Assembly: GCF_003001935.1 (NCBI RefSeq)
Contig: NZ_PVNG01000020.1
Coordinates: 186,001-250,000 of the forward strand
Length of the DNA: 64,000 nucleotides
Source: Nonomuraea fuscirosea
GTDB taxonomy: Bacteria; Actinomycetota; Actinomycetes; Streptosporangiales; Streptosporangiaceae
Direction of reading: 5' to 3'
In this document: positions 24,854 to 32,618 of the stretch, piece after piece
Position numbering within the stretch: position 1 is the stretch's first letter
Layout: each line of letters starts with the position of its first letter
Translations under genes and position numbers: made by a program
The notes under the pieces: generated by a model
Told to the model about the DNA's origin: nothing
Database searches by the model: none
What the model saw: only the letters and a program-made list of their open reading frames with translations

Positions 24854-27800
24854 GTGACTACGGGGAGTGCGGGAAGCGACCCAGCCACACGAAGGGATCG
24901 CGGGCAGCGGTCTCTGCCACGGCTGGGGCTGCGGAATTGGCGCGTGAGATGGCGGCTGACCGCCCTCATCCTGGTGCCCACCATCGCCGGCGTCGTGCTC
25001 GGGGGAGCACGCGTGGTCGGGTCCGTCCAGAGCATCGGCGTCTACGACCGCACGGCCACCGCGGCCGAGCAGGCCGGGCGCATCCGTGACCTGGTGCAGG
25101 CCATCGGGCTGGAGCGTGACACGGGCGGCTGGATCGGCGCGAGCCGCTCGGTGCGCAAGGCTCTGGCCAACCCGTACGCCCAGCGCAAGGCGTCCGTCGA
25201 CACGTTGATCAAGACCGTCAGAGCCGACCTTAACACGATGGACGACTCCTACGGGCCACGTGTGGTCAAGGCCGTCGAACAGGCCAAGTACGACCTGGGC
25301 CGGCTCGCCAAGATCAGGACCGAGGGTCAGGTCAACACCATCCGGTACGACTTCCTCACCGACACCCTGCTCAAGCTGCACGACGAGCTGGCCCTGATGT
25401 CCGACGACTCCCAGATCGTCGGCCAGTTCCGTGCCCTGAGCGCGCTCGCCTCGGCCAAGGAGGAGATGTCCCGGCAGCGGGTGAAGCTGCTGCAGGCCTC
25501 CTACGAGTCGAGGCGGGTCGGCGCCAAGGACGTCGAGGAGTTCATCGCCTCCAACGCCCGCCAGCAGCGCGACATCGGCACCGTCGGCGCCGAGGCCGGC
25601 GTCGAGGTCGGCCTTGAGCTGTCCAAGGCGCTCACCTCCAACAACGACTACGTCAACGTCCAGCTCACCAAGTCGCGGGCGGTCACGCTGGTCAGCGGCC
25701 GGCAGCCGGGCGCCACGATCACCGACAACCTGATCTCCGCCAACGCCGAGCGCGACCAGTGGTTCAAGCAGAACACCAACGCCATCGAGGTGCTGCACGG
25801 CATCGAGAAGCAGATGGCGGACAAGGTGAACCTGCGCAGCCAGGAGCTGCGCCAGTCCGAGATCACCAGCGCGATCCTCGCGGGCGCCCTGATCCTCGGA
25901 TTGCTGCTGGTCGTGCTGCTGCTCACCGTCGCCATCGCCCGCTCCATGGTCGGCCCGCTGCGCCGGCTGCGCACCGAGGCGCTGGAGGTGGCCGGCTTCC
26001 GGCTGCCGGACGTGGTGCACCAGCTGCGCGTCAGCGGTGACGCGGCCGTGCGCGACGTGCAGCCGATCGAGGTCGAGGGCAACGACGAGATCGGTGAGGT
26101 GGCCAGGGCCTTCGACCAGGTGCACCGGCAGGCCGTGCGCCTGGCGGGCGAGGAGGCCGAGCTGCGCAGCAACATCAGCTCGATGTTCGTCAACCTCTCG
26201 CGCCGCACGCAGACGCTGGTCGAGCGGCAGATCTCGCTGATCGACGGCCTGGAGAAGGGCGAGCAGGACGGCGGCCGGCTCTCCGACCTGTTCAAGCTCG
26301 ACCACCTGGCCACCCGCATGCGCCGCAACTCCGAGAACCTCCTGGTCCTGGCCGGGCACGAGGCCACCCGCCGGCGCAGCCAGCCGGCCAAGCTGGTCGA
26401 CGTCGTCCGCGCCGCGCTGTCGGAGGTCGAGGGGTACGAGCGGGTCCAGGTCAAGGTGCACCGGGCCACCTCCGTGCTCGGCAGCTGCGCCAACGACCTG
26501 GTCCACCTCGTCGCCGAGCTGGTCGAGAACGCCATCCAGTTCTCCCCGAGCAACTCCCAGGTCACGGTCACCAGCAGCCTGATCGAGGGCGGCGGCGCGC
26601 TGCTGTCCGTCACCGACTCCGGCATCAGCATGACCGAGGACGAACTGGCCGAGGCCAACCGCCGCCTGGCCGAGCCGCCCGTCGTGGACGTGTCGGTCTC
26701 CCGCCGCATGGGCCTGTTCGTGGTCGGCCGGCTGGCGCTGCGCCACGGCATCAGGGTGCAGCTGCGCAAGGGCGACGGCAGCGGCCTGATCGCCATGGTG
26801 CTGCTGCCGCCCACGCTGATCGCCGACGGGACGCAGCAGCAGCCGCTGCCGCAGCGGCCGGCCTTCGGCGGCGGCACCGTGCCCGGCCAGCCCGCCGCTT
26901 CCGGCGCTCCCGGAGCCAACGGGCTGGGCACGCCGAACGGGACGTTCCGCTCGTTCGCCAGCTTCGACTCCTTCGAGATCGGGCAGGTGCCGCGGCCGGG
27001 CGGCCACGGCAACGGGGAGCAGCAGCCGGGCGGGTTCGAGAACGGGCAGCCCAGGCCGGGCGGCTTCGACAGCGGCCAGCAGCGTCGCGGCGCCTTCGAC
27101 GCCCCGGCCCCGCCACGCCCCGGCTCCGCCGACAACGGGCGGCCGCGGCACGCGGCCCCGCCCTCCGGCCAGGGGCCCGGCTCGTTCGACAACGGCTCGT
27201 TCGACAACGGTTCCTACGACAGCGGCCCGTACAACAGCGGGCCCGGCCGGACGGGCCCCGGCACGTCCGACACAGGACCCGCGCGGCGGCCGGGTCCGCG
27301 CCGGGGCGACAGCCAGGACGACAGGGCGCAGGGGACGCCCGGGCCCGCGTTCGGAGCGTTCAACTCCGACCCGGGACGTCCGGGGCCGGGCGGCTTCACC
27401 GCCGACACCGACGGCGGCTCCTACCGCAGGCAGCAGGGCACGTTCGACTCGGGAACCTACCCCTCGTACCCCGGCGCGGGTTCCCCGCGATCTGGTAATG
27501 GCGCGTTCCAGACGCCGCCACCGGCGCCGTCGTACTCGACGAACGACGTGCGCGGGCCGGACCGGGCCCCGTCGGTCGACATGTCGCCGATGGAGCAGGA
27601 GGAGTTCCTGCCGATCTTCGCCTCGGTGGAGTCGGCCTGGTTCCGCCGGCCGCCTGCGGAGGCACCGCCCCAGACGGCGACCACCGGTGAGGCCACACCG
27701 GCGCAAGCCGTACCCTCTGGGGAGGAAGCGTGGCGTACGGCCGCGGACGCCGGATGGCGTGCGGCGGCCGCGGCCAGCGAACCCAGTCTCGGCGGCGTCA

Positions 27801-28006
27801 CCGCCGCCGGGCTGCCCAAACGGACCCCGAAGGCCAACCTGGTGCCGGGCACGGCGAACCGGCCCGCACAGGCGCAGCAGCCCCAGCGGCAGGCCCCCGC
27901 GCCTCCGGTCTCAGCCGACCGGATGCGCGCCAGGATGGCCGGCTACCAGCAAGGTGTACGACGGGGCCGCCAGGAAGTACGTGGACAGGAGGAACAGAGT
28001 GAGTAA
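24854..28006 (+). CDS. cvnA: Conservon 1 sensor kinase-like protein (CvnA)
   Basis: A 1050-residue membrane protein. Helix 1 (about 34-56) and helix 2 (about 337-360) flank an extracellular domain of the nitrate/nitrite-sensing (NIT) type, with LVQAIGLERDTGGWIGASR. A HAMP-like linker and a GHKL ATPase domain (about 520-650) follow. The N box ELVENAIQFSP is intact, but the G1 box reads DSGISM where the other two copies have DxGIGM. There is no ordinary H-box; the nearest is LDHLATRMRRNSENL. Residues 655-1050 are a Gly/Pro/Asn-rich tail with GSFDNG-like repeats and three short conserved islands. The start is GTG 24854, matching GTG-ACN-ACN at conservon 2. CvnA is thought to pass signals to CvnB-D at the membrane. 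Confidence 0.9.
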   Translation: MTTGSAGSDPATRRDRGQRSLPRLGLRNWRVRWRLTALILVPTIAGVVLGGARVVGSVQSIGVYDRTATAAEQAGRIRDLVQAIGLERDTGGWIGASRSVRKALANPYAQRKASVDTLIKTVRADLNTMDDSYGPRVVKAVEQAKYDLGRLAKIRTEGQVNTIRYDFLTDTLLKLHDELALMSDDSQIVGQFRALSALASAKEEMSRQRVKLLQASYESRRVGAKDVEEFIASNARQQRDIGTVGAEAGVEVGLELSKALTSNNDYVNVQLTKSRAVTLVSGRQPGATITDNLISANAERDQWFKQNTNAIEVLHGIEKQMADKVNLRSQELRQSEITSAILAGALILGLLLVVLLLTVAIARSMVGPLRRLRTEALEVAGFRLPDVVHQLRVSGDAAVRDVQPIEVEGNDEIGEVARAFDQVHRQAVRLAGEEAELRSNISSMFVNLSRRTQTLVERQISLIDGLEKGEQDGGRLSDLFKLDHLATRMRRNSENLLVLAGHEATRRRSQPAKLVDVVRAALSEVEGYERVQVKVHRATSVLGSCANDLVHLVAELVENAIQFSPSNSQVTVTSSLIEGGGALLSVTDSGISMTEDELAEANRRLAEPPVVDVSVSRRMGLFVVGRLALRHGIRVQLRKGDGSGLIAMVLLPPTLIADGTQQQPLPQRPAFGGGTVPGQPAASGAPGANGLGTPNGTFRSFASFDSFEIGQVPRPGGHGNGEQQPGGFENGQPRPGGFDSGQQRRGAFDAPAPPRPGSADNGRPRHAAPPSGQGPGSFDNGSFDNGSYDSGPYNSGPGRTGPGTSDTGPARRPGPRRGDSQDDRAQGTPGPAFGAFNSDPGRPGPGGFTADTDGGSYRRQQGTFDSGTYPSYPGAGSPRSGNGAFQTPPPAPSYSTNDVRGPDRAPSVDMSPMEQEEFLPIFASVESAWFRRPPAEAPPQTATTGEATPAQAVPSGEEAWRTAADAGWRAAAAASEPSLGGVTAAGLPKRTPKANLVPGTANRPAQAQQPQRQAPAPPVSADRMRARMAGYQQGVRRGRQEVRGQEEQSE

Positions 28007-28027
28007 GCGTCCCGCCGGGGAGGATGC

Positions 28028-28450
28028 GTGACAACCCTTAGCCATGAGGCGCACAAGTTCGACTGGCTGATCACCGACTTCGTACGCAACACCCCAGGTG
28101 TCGCGCACGCCGTCGTCGTCTCGGCCGACGGGCTCTGCCTGGCCGCCTCGGAGGGCTTCCCGCCCGACCGGGCCGACCAGCTCGCCGCGGTCTCCGCGGG
28201 TCTGCTGAGCCTGACCGTGGGTGCGTCCAGGGTGTTCGAGGGCGGAGCGGTGACGCAGACCGTCGTCGAGATGCAGCGCGGCCTGCTGCTGGTGATGGCG
28301 ATCAGCGACGGCTCGGTCCTGACGGTGCTGGCGGGTCCGGATTGTGACATGGGCCTCGTGGCGTACCAGATGACGTTGCTGGTAGACAGAGCGGGACAAG
28401 CGCTGACACCGGCCCTTCGCGCGGAGCTTCAGGCCGCCAGGTCCCGGTGA
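28028..28450 (+). CDS. cvnB: Conservon 1 roadblock/LC7 protein (CvnB)
   Basis: A 140-residue roadblock/LC7-domain protein (FDWLITDFVRNTPGVAHAVV, DRADQLAAVSAGLLSLT, GPDCDMGLVAYQMTLLVDRA). The family regulates small Ras-like GTPases, here presumably CvnD of the same operon. GTG 28028 follows GGGGAGG closely. A 21-bp gap separates it from cvnA, whereas conservons 2 and 3 have an ATGA overlap at this junction. Confidence 0.93.
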   Translation: MTTLSHEAHKFDWLITDFVRNTPGVAHAVVVSADGLCLAASEGFPPDRADQLAAVSAGLLSLTVGASRVFEGGAVTQTVVEMQRGLLLVMAISDGSVLTVLAGPDCDMGLVAYQMTLLVDRAGQALTPALRAELQAARSR

Positions 28451-28476
28451 TGTGATGGAACTGATGGGAGAGGGCC

Positions 28477-28839
28477 GTGTACGGCACTGACGGCACCGGG
28501 GACGAAGAACCCCTGTTCCGTCCTTACGCCGTGACCGGTGGCCGTAGCGAGCCGCGTTATCACCTCGCCATGGAGACGTTGATCTCGTCCATGTCGATCC
28601 CGGACGACGAGATGGCCATGCTCACCCCCGAGCAGGAGGCCATCATGCAGCTGTGCAGGTCGTTCCGGTCGGTCGCCGAGATCTCGGCCCTGCTCCGCGT
28701 CCCGCTGGGCGTGGCCAGGGTGCTCGTGGCGGACATGTCCGACGAGGGGCTCGTCCGCCTGCACCAGCCACGCCTCAGCCAGGGACAGCCAGACCTCAAC
28801 ATGCTCGAAAGGGTGCTCAGTGGACTACGCAGGCTCTAG
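28477..28839 (+). CDS. cvnC: Conservon 1 DUF742 protein (CvnC)
   Basis: A 120-residue DUF742 protein with the family hallmarks FRPYAVTGGR near the N-terminus, VAEISALLRVPLGVARVLV in a helix-turn-helix-like middle, and ERVLSGLRRL at the C-terminus. Its role in the conservon complex is not defined; the middle resembles a winged helix without evident DNA contacts. The start is GTG 28477 after GGGAGAGGG. Its last 20 bases also encode the start of cvnD. Confidence 0.92.
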   Translation: MYGTDGTGDEEPLFRPYAVTGGRSEPRYHLAMETLISSMSIPDDEMAMLTPEQEAIMQLCRSFRSVAEISALLRVPLGVARVLVADMSDEGLVRLHQPRLSQGQPDLNMLERVLSGLRRL

Positions 28840-29398
28840 CCCCGGCCTCACGTCGACGAAGATCGTCGTCGCGGGCGGGTTCGGCGTCGGGAAGACGACG
28901 TTCGTGGGGGCGGTGTCCGAGATCCTCCCGCTCACCACGGAAGCCGTGATGACCGACGCGTCCGCGGGCATCGACGACCTGGGCATGACGCCGAACAAGC
29001 AGACCACGACCGTGGCGATGGACTTCGGCCGCCTTTCGCTCGACCGCGACCTGATCCTCTACCTGTTCGGCACCCCGGGTCAGCACCGGTTCTGGTTCAT
29101 GTGGGACGACCTCGTCCGCGGCGCGATCGGCGCCGTGGTGCTGCTCGACACGCGCCGCCTGGCCGACAGCTTTCCGGCCATCGACTACTTCGAAGAGGCC
29201 AAGCTGCCGTTCGTCATCGGGGTCAACGGGTGGGACGGCCAGTTCCCGCACTCCGACGTCGAGGTCAGGGAGGCGCTCGCGCTCTCGCCGCACGTGCCGA
29301 TCGTGCGCACCGACGCCCGCAGCCGCGAGTCGGTCAAGGCGACGCTGATCTCGCTGGTCGAGCACGTCGTACGCCTGCGCGCGGCCCCCGTCCGCTAA
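28820..29398 (+). CDS. cvnD: Conservon 1 small GTPase (CvnD)
   Basis: A 192-residue Ras-like GTPase. The P-loop is GGFGVGKTTF near residues 19-28, the switch II region is LFGTPGQHRFWFMWDDL, and the guanine-specificity motif appears as NGWD (in IGVNGWDGQF) instead of NKxD. The family is thought to cycle at the membrane with CvnA-C. The start codon GTG lies in the end of cvnC, a 20-base overlap, with AAAGGG as ribosome site. It ends 37 bp before a convergent gene. Confidence 0.93.
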   Translation: MDYAGSSPGLTSTKIVVAGGFGVGKTTFVGAVSEILPLTTEAVMTDASAGIDDLGMTPNKQTTTVAMDFGRLSLDRDLILYLFGTPGQHRFWFMWDDLVRGAIGAVVLLDTRRLADSFPAIDYFEEAKLPFVIGVNGWDGQFPHSDVEVREALALSPHVPIVRTDARSRESVKATLISLVEHVVRLRAAPVR

Positions 29399-29435
29399 CC
29401 GGTCCGTCCGCCGGCCCTCGCGGCGCTTTCGTGGG

Positions 29436-30257
29436 TCAGGCGCCCGGGCGCGGGGCCGGGGCCGGGGCCGCCCAGGGGACCTCGTCGAGCGAGTCGAGCA
29501 CCGGGACCAGCAGCTCCTCCTCGTAGGCGAAATGCGCCTCCATCGCGTCGGCGACGCGCCCGATGGTGTCCTGATCGCCCGCCTGCCGCAGCTCCCCGAT
29601 CAGCCCGGCGAGCACGGCGTGCTCCTCGCGCAGCCGGTCGAGGGGCTGCTTCAGCTCGGGGAACAACTGCTCCAGGTGCGGGAACGCGACCCGGTCCTCG
29701 CCTCCGTGGTGGAACGTCAGCGCCTCGCAGAAGGCCAGGCAGTGCTCCCGCAGGTCGCCGGCCGGCCGCTCGCCCGCGCGCAGCTGCGCCAGCTCGCCCC
29801 TGAGGGCTTCGTGGATGCGTACCAGCTCGGCGCCGAACGCCCGCAGCCGCTCCCGCTCCGGGTAGAGCGCGACGACCGGGATGACCCGATCCGTCCCCTC
29901 CTGGTACGCGGCGAACGCCGGGTCGGCGGCGGCCTGGCGGGCGTACAGGCGCTCACGCTCCTCCCCGAGCAGCGGCGCCGCCCTGGCCGTGAACGTCCGC
30001 CCGCCCAGCTCGACCGTGACCTTCGGGTCGGCCAGCAGGTTGTGGTACCAGGCCGGATGGGCCGCGGCGCCGGCGTTGGAGGCGAAGACCAGGACGCGTT
30101 CGCCGTCGCGCAGGTAGACGGCGGGTGTGGTGTGCCGCCGGCCCGTCCTGGCGCCGGTCGTGGTCAGCAGCACGAGCGGGACGCCCGCGAACCTGCCGCC
30201 CACTTCGCCGGCGTTGGCCCGGAACTCCGCGATCACCCGCTGGTTGACGTTCGTCAT
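29436..30257 (-). CDS. F420-type nitroreductase fused to a hemerythrin-like domain
   Basis: A 273-residue two-domain protein. Residues about 1-125 form the split-barrel deazaflavin (F420)-dependent reductase fold (LLTTTGARTGRRHTTPAVYL, then HPAWYHNLLADPKVTVELGG), the Ddn family that reduces nitro compounds and quinones. Residues about 150-260 are a hemerythrin HHE domain, with iron-ligand candidates in FHHGGEDRVAFPHLE, REEHAVL and MEAHFAYEEELL. It may couple F420-linked reduction to an oxygen- or NO-binding di-iron site. The start is ATG 30257. A MarR gene diverges across a short gap with a palindrome, suggesting control by that regulator. Confidence 0.85.
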   Translation of the reverse strand: MTNVNQRVIAEFRANAGEVGGRFAGVPLVLLTTTGARTGRRHTTPAVYLRDGERVLVFASNAGAAAHPAWYHNLLADPKVTVELGGRTFTARAAPLLGEERERLYARQAAADPAFAAYQEGTDRVIPVVALYPERERLRAFGAELVRIHEALRGELAQLRAGERPAGDLREHCLAFCEALTFHHGGEDRVAFPHLEQLFPELKQPLDRLREEHAVLAGLIGELRQAGDQDTIGRVADAMEAHFAYEEELLVPVLDSLDEVPWAAPAPAPRPGA

Positions 30258-30293
30258 GCCCTTACCCTTCTTGCGAGGCCATCGACGTATTTA

Positions 30294-30307
30294 CTTTGCA
30301 AGCAAAG
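30294..30307. promoter_or_regulatory. Candidate MarR operator
   Basis: The inverted repeat CTTTGC-AA-GCAAAG lies midway between the divergent F420/hemerythrin gene and the MarR gene. Its size and symmetry suit a MarR dimer, and the TTTGC/GCAAA halves resemble common MarR sites. Confidence 0.5.
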
Positions 30308-30333
30308 CTAATTTAGACAGCAAGGTGTTGGGC

Positions 30334-30783
30334 ATGTCAACTGGCGGCTTGAGCGTGGACGACGGGATCAGGACGTTGCTGCTGCTGATGCCGCGCCTGG
30401 TGGGGCGGGCCAAACGGCTGAAGGTGCCGGAGGAATTGCAGGCGCTGTCGCTGGCGCCCCGGCATCTGTCGCTGCTGGCGTACCTGCTGTTCGACGGGTC
30501 GATGACGGTGAACGAACTTGCGGCCCGGCTGGAGGTGGCGCCCGCGACCGTCAGCCTGATGGTGGGGGAGCTGAGCCGGAAGGGCGTGCTGGACCGGCGC
30601 GAGGACGACGCCGACCGGCGCCGGACGATCGTGAGCATCGCCGATCGGCACCAGGACGCGATCAACGAGTGGCTCGGCTACGGCGCCAAGGCGTGGCGGC
30701 AGGCCCTCCAGCCGCTCACGCCGGAGCAGCGGCGCCTGTTCGTGGACACCCTGCTCGCCTACGAGCGCGCGGTCTCAGGCTGA
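30334..30783 (+). CDS. MarR family transcriptional regulator
   Basis: A 149-residue MarR regulator. The winged helix spans about residues 40-105: LAPRHLSLLAYLLFDGSMTV, then LAARLEVAPATVSLMVGELS and the wing RREDDADRRRTIV. These usually repress their own gene and a divergent neighbour and let go on binding a phenolic or oxidant. The divergent F420/hemerythrin fusion is the natural target. ATG 30334 has AAGG eight bases upstream. The 3' end overlaps the convergent TetR gene by nine bases. Confidence 0.88.
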   Translation: MSTGGLSVDDGIRTLLLLMPRLVGRAKRLKVPEELQALSLAPRHLSLLAYLLFDGSMTVNELAARLEVAPATVSLMVGELSRKGVLDRREDDADRRRTIVSIADRHQDAINEWLGYGAKAWRQALQPLTPEQRRLFVDTLLAYERAVSG

Positions 30784-31566
30784 GGGACGCGACGACCGGG
30801 TCGTCGGCGCGCGGCGGTTGATCAGGGTTTCGATGCCGTCGAGGACGCGTTCCAGGCCGAACTCGAAGGCGTGCTCGGGGCTGTAGGCGGCGTTGAACGC
30901 CTCGCCGGCCGACTGCCCGACCCTGGAAGCCACGGGATAGCGGCCGGCGTCGGCGATCCGGCTGAGGAAGGGCGCGTGCGCGGCCCACCACTGCTCGTCG
31001 GTCAGCCCGGTCGCGCTCTCCGCCTGCGCGGCCTCCACCGCGCCCCTGGCCGCCCCGTGCACGAAGCCGGTGATCAGGGTGATCACCGAGTCCATCTCCA
31101 GGTCCGTCAGGCCGATGCCGTCCACGGCGCGCAGTTCGTAGTCGTACTTGGCCGTCACGTTGGGGCCGAGCGGGGGACGGCTCACCGCCACCTGGAGCAG
31201 CCAGGGATGGCGCAGGTAGAGGGCCCAGTTCTCCCTGGCGATCCGGTCGAGCGCGCCCCTCCAGTCGCCGGGCGCGTGCTCCGGCCTGGCGGTCTCGCCG
31301 TACACCGTGTCGAGCATGACGTCGAACAACTCCGGCTTGCCCGGCACGTACGTGTAGAGCGACATCGTCCCCACGCCCAGCCGTTCGGCCACGCGGCGCA
31401 TGGACAACGCCTGAAGGCCCTCGGCGTCGGCCACCTCGATGGCGGCGCGCACGATGCGGTCGACGTTCAGCTCTGGCTTGCCCTTGCGGCTGGCCCGCTC
31501 GCTGGTCCGCCAGAGCAGCGCCAGGCTGCGCGCCGGGTCGCCTTTCCCGGAGTACTCGACTGTCAC
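30775..31566 (-). CDS. TetR family regulator with TetR_C tetracycline-type domain
   Basis: A 263-residue TetR regulator. The helix-turn-helix is near residues 38-85 (NVDRIVRAAIEVADAEGLQA, then MRRVAERLGVGTMSLYTYVP), and the C-terminal domain resembles those of tetracycline-type repressors (RHPWLLQVAVSRPPLGPN, then ITGFVHGAARGAVEAAQA). I chose GTG 31566 because the longer reading frame would run through the operator repeats. It is divergent from a DrrA/DrrB exporter and probably represses that exporter until the drug binds. Confidence 0.87.
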   Translation of the reverse strand: MTVEYSGKGDPARSLALLWRTSERASRKGKPELNVDRIVRAAIEVADAEGLQALSMRRVAERLGVGTMSLYTYVPGKPELFDVMLDTVYGETARPEHAPGDWRGALDRIARENWALYLRHPWLLQVAVSRPPLGPNVTAKYDYELRAVDGIGLTDLEMDSVITLITGFVHGAARGAVEAAQAESATGLTDEQWWAAHAPFLSRIADAGRYPVASRVGQSAGEAFNAAYSPEHAFEFGLERVLDGIETLINRRAPTTRSSRPSA

Positions 31567-31569
31567 CCT

Positions 31570-31620
31570 CGTACGGTACACCGTACGGTTGCCGTTATCG
31601 ACCGTATGGCGTACGGTACG
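31570..31620. promoter_or_regulatory. Operator array between TetR gene and ABC exporter
   Basis: Several overlapping inverted repeats of one motif fill the divergent gap: CGTACGGT-AC-ACCGTACG at 31570-31587 and ACCGTA-TGGCG-TACGGT at 31601-31617, plus further TACGG copies to about 31628. This is typical for a TetR repressor controlling itself and a divergent exporter. Confidence 0.7.
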
Positions 31621-31646
31621 GCGTACGCTACGTGGAGGAGGCGGCA

Positions 31647-32618
31647 ATGTCAGCGGTACTCGCGCGCGATCTGCGCAGGACGTACGGCGAGAAGGCGGCG
31701 CTGGACGGCATCGATCTCGACGTGGGCCAGGGCACGGTGCACGGCCTGCTCGGCCCCAACGGCGCGGGCAAGACCACGGCCGTCCGCGTCCTCACCACGC
31801 TCCTGCGCCCCACCGGCGGGCGCGCCGAGGTGGCCGGCTTCGACGTCGTCCGGCAGCGCCGCCAGGTACGCCGCAGCATCGGCCTGGTCGGGCAGCACGC
31901 CGCGGTGGACGAGATCCTGACCGGCCGGCAGAACCTGGAGTTGTTCGGCCGCCTCTACCACCTGGGCGCCGCCGCGGCGCGGGCCAGGGCGGGGGAGTTG
32001 CTGGAGCGCTTCGGCCTGGAGCACGAGGGGCCGGCCAAGGAGTATTCCGGCGGCATGCGGCGCCGGCTCGACCTCGCGGCGGGCATGATCCTGGCGCCGC
32101 CCGTGCTGTTCCTCGACGAGCCCACCACGGGCCTCGACCCGCGCAGCCGCACGGAGATCTGGCGGGCCGTGCGCGACCTGGTCGCCGGCGGCACCACGGT
32201 GCTGCTGACCACTCAATACCTGGAGGAGGCCGACCACCTCGCGGACCGGATCTCCGTGATCGACGCGGGCCGGGTGGTGGCCGAGGGCACGCCGGACGAG
32301 CTCAAGGCCAGGCTCGGCGGCGACCGGCTGGACGTGGTGATCCGCGACCCGGAACGGCTGGGGGAGGCCGCGGAGATCGTCGGCCGCGCGGCATCCGGAG
32401 CCGCGGCCGGTGCCAGGGATGGAGCTGCGGCCGGGGCGGTGGAAGTCGATCAGGACACCCGGCACGTGAGTGTGCCGGTGCGCGAGCGCGTCCAGGCGCT
32501 CACGGAGGTGCTGGTGGCACTGTCGGCGGCCGGGATCGAGGTCGAGGACGTGGCCGTGCGCCGCCCGACCCTCGACGAGGTCTTCCTGAGCCTGACCGCC
32601 GGCGGTGACGGCGAATGA
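31647..32618 (+). CDS. ABC transporter ATPase, DrrA-like
   Basis: A 323-residue ATPase. Walker A is GPNGAGKTTAVRVL near residue 35, the signature is YSGGMRRRLDLAAG near 133, Walker B is LFLDEPTTGLDPRSR, and a DrrA-type C-terminal domain follows. ATG 31647 has GGAGGAGG five bases upstream. It is paired with the downstream permease (ATGA overlap) as a drug exporter. It is a different lineage from the exporter at 11-12.6 kb: its regulator is TetR and not PadR. Confidence 0.92.
   Translation: MSAVLARDLRRTYGEKAALDGIDLDVGQGTVHGLLGPNGAGKTTAVRVLTTLLRPTGGRAEVAGFDVVRQRRQVRRSIGLVGQHAAVDEILTGRQNLELFGRLYHLGAAAARARAGELLERFGLEHEGPAKEYSGGMRRRLDLAAGMILAPPVLFLDEPTTGLDPRSRTEIWRAVRDLVAGGTTVLLTTQYLEEADHLADRISVIDAGRVVAEGTPDELKARLGGDRLDVVIRDPERLGEAAEIVGRAASGAAAGARDGAAAGAVEVDQDTRHVSVPVRERVQALTEVLVALSAAGIEVEDVAVRRPTLDEVFLSLTAGGDGE

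Noticed and set aside
24776..27706. A 976-residue open frame antisense to cvnA1, and similar long antisense frames (for example 16691-19366, 54256-57297, 40373-42607)
   Set aside because: High GC leaves few stops in the opposing frames; composition is Arg/Gly/Ala/Pro-rich with no recognisable domains, and the sense strand carries clear family motifs.
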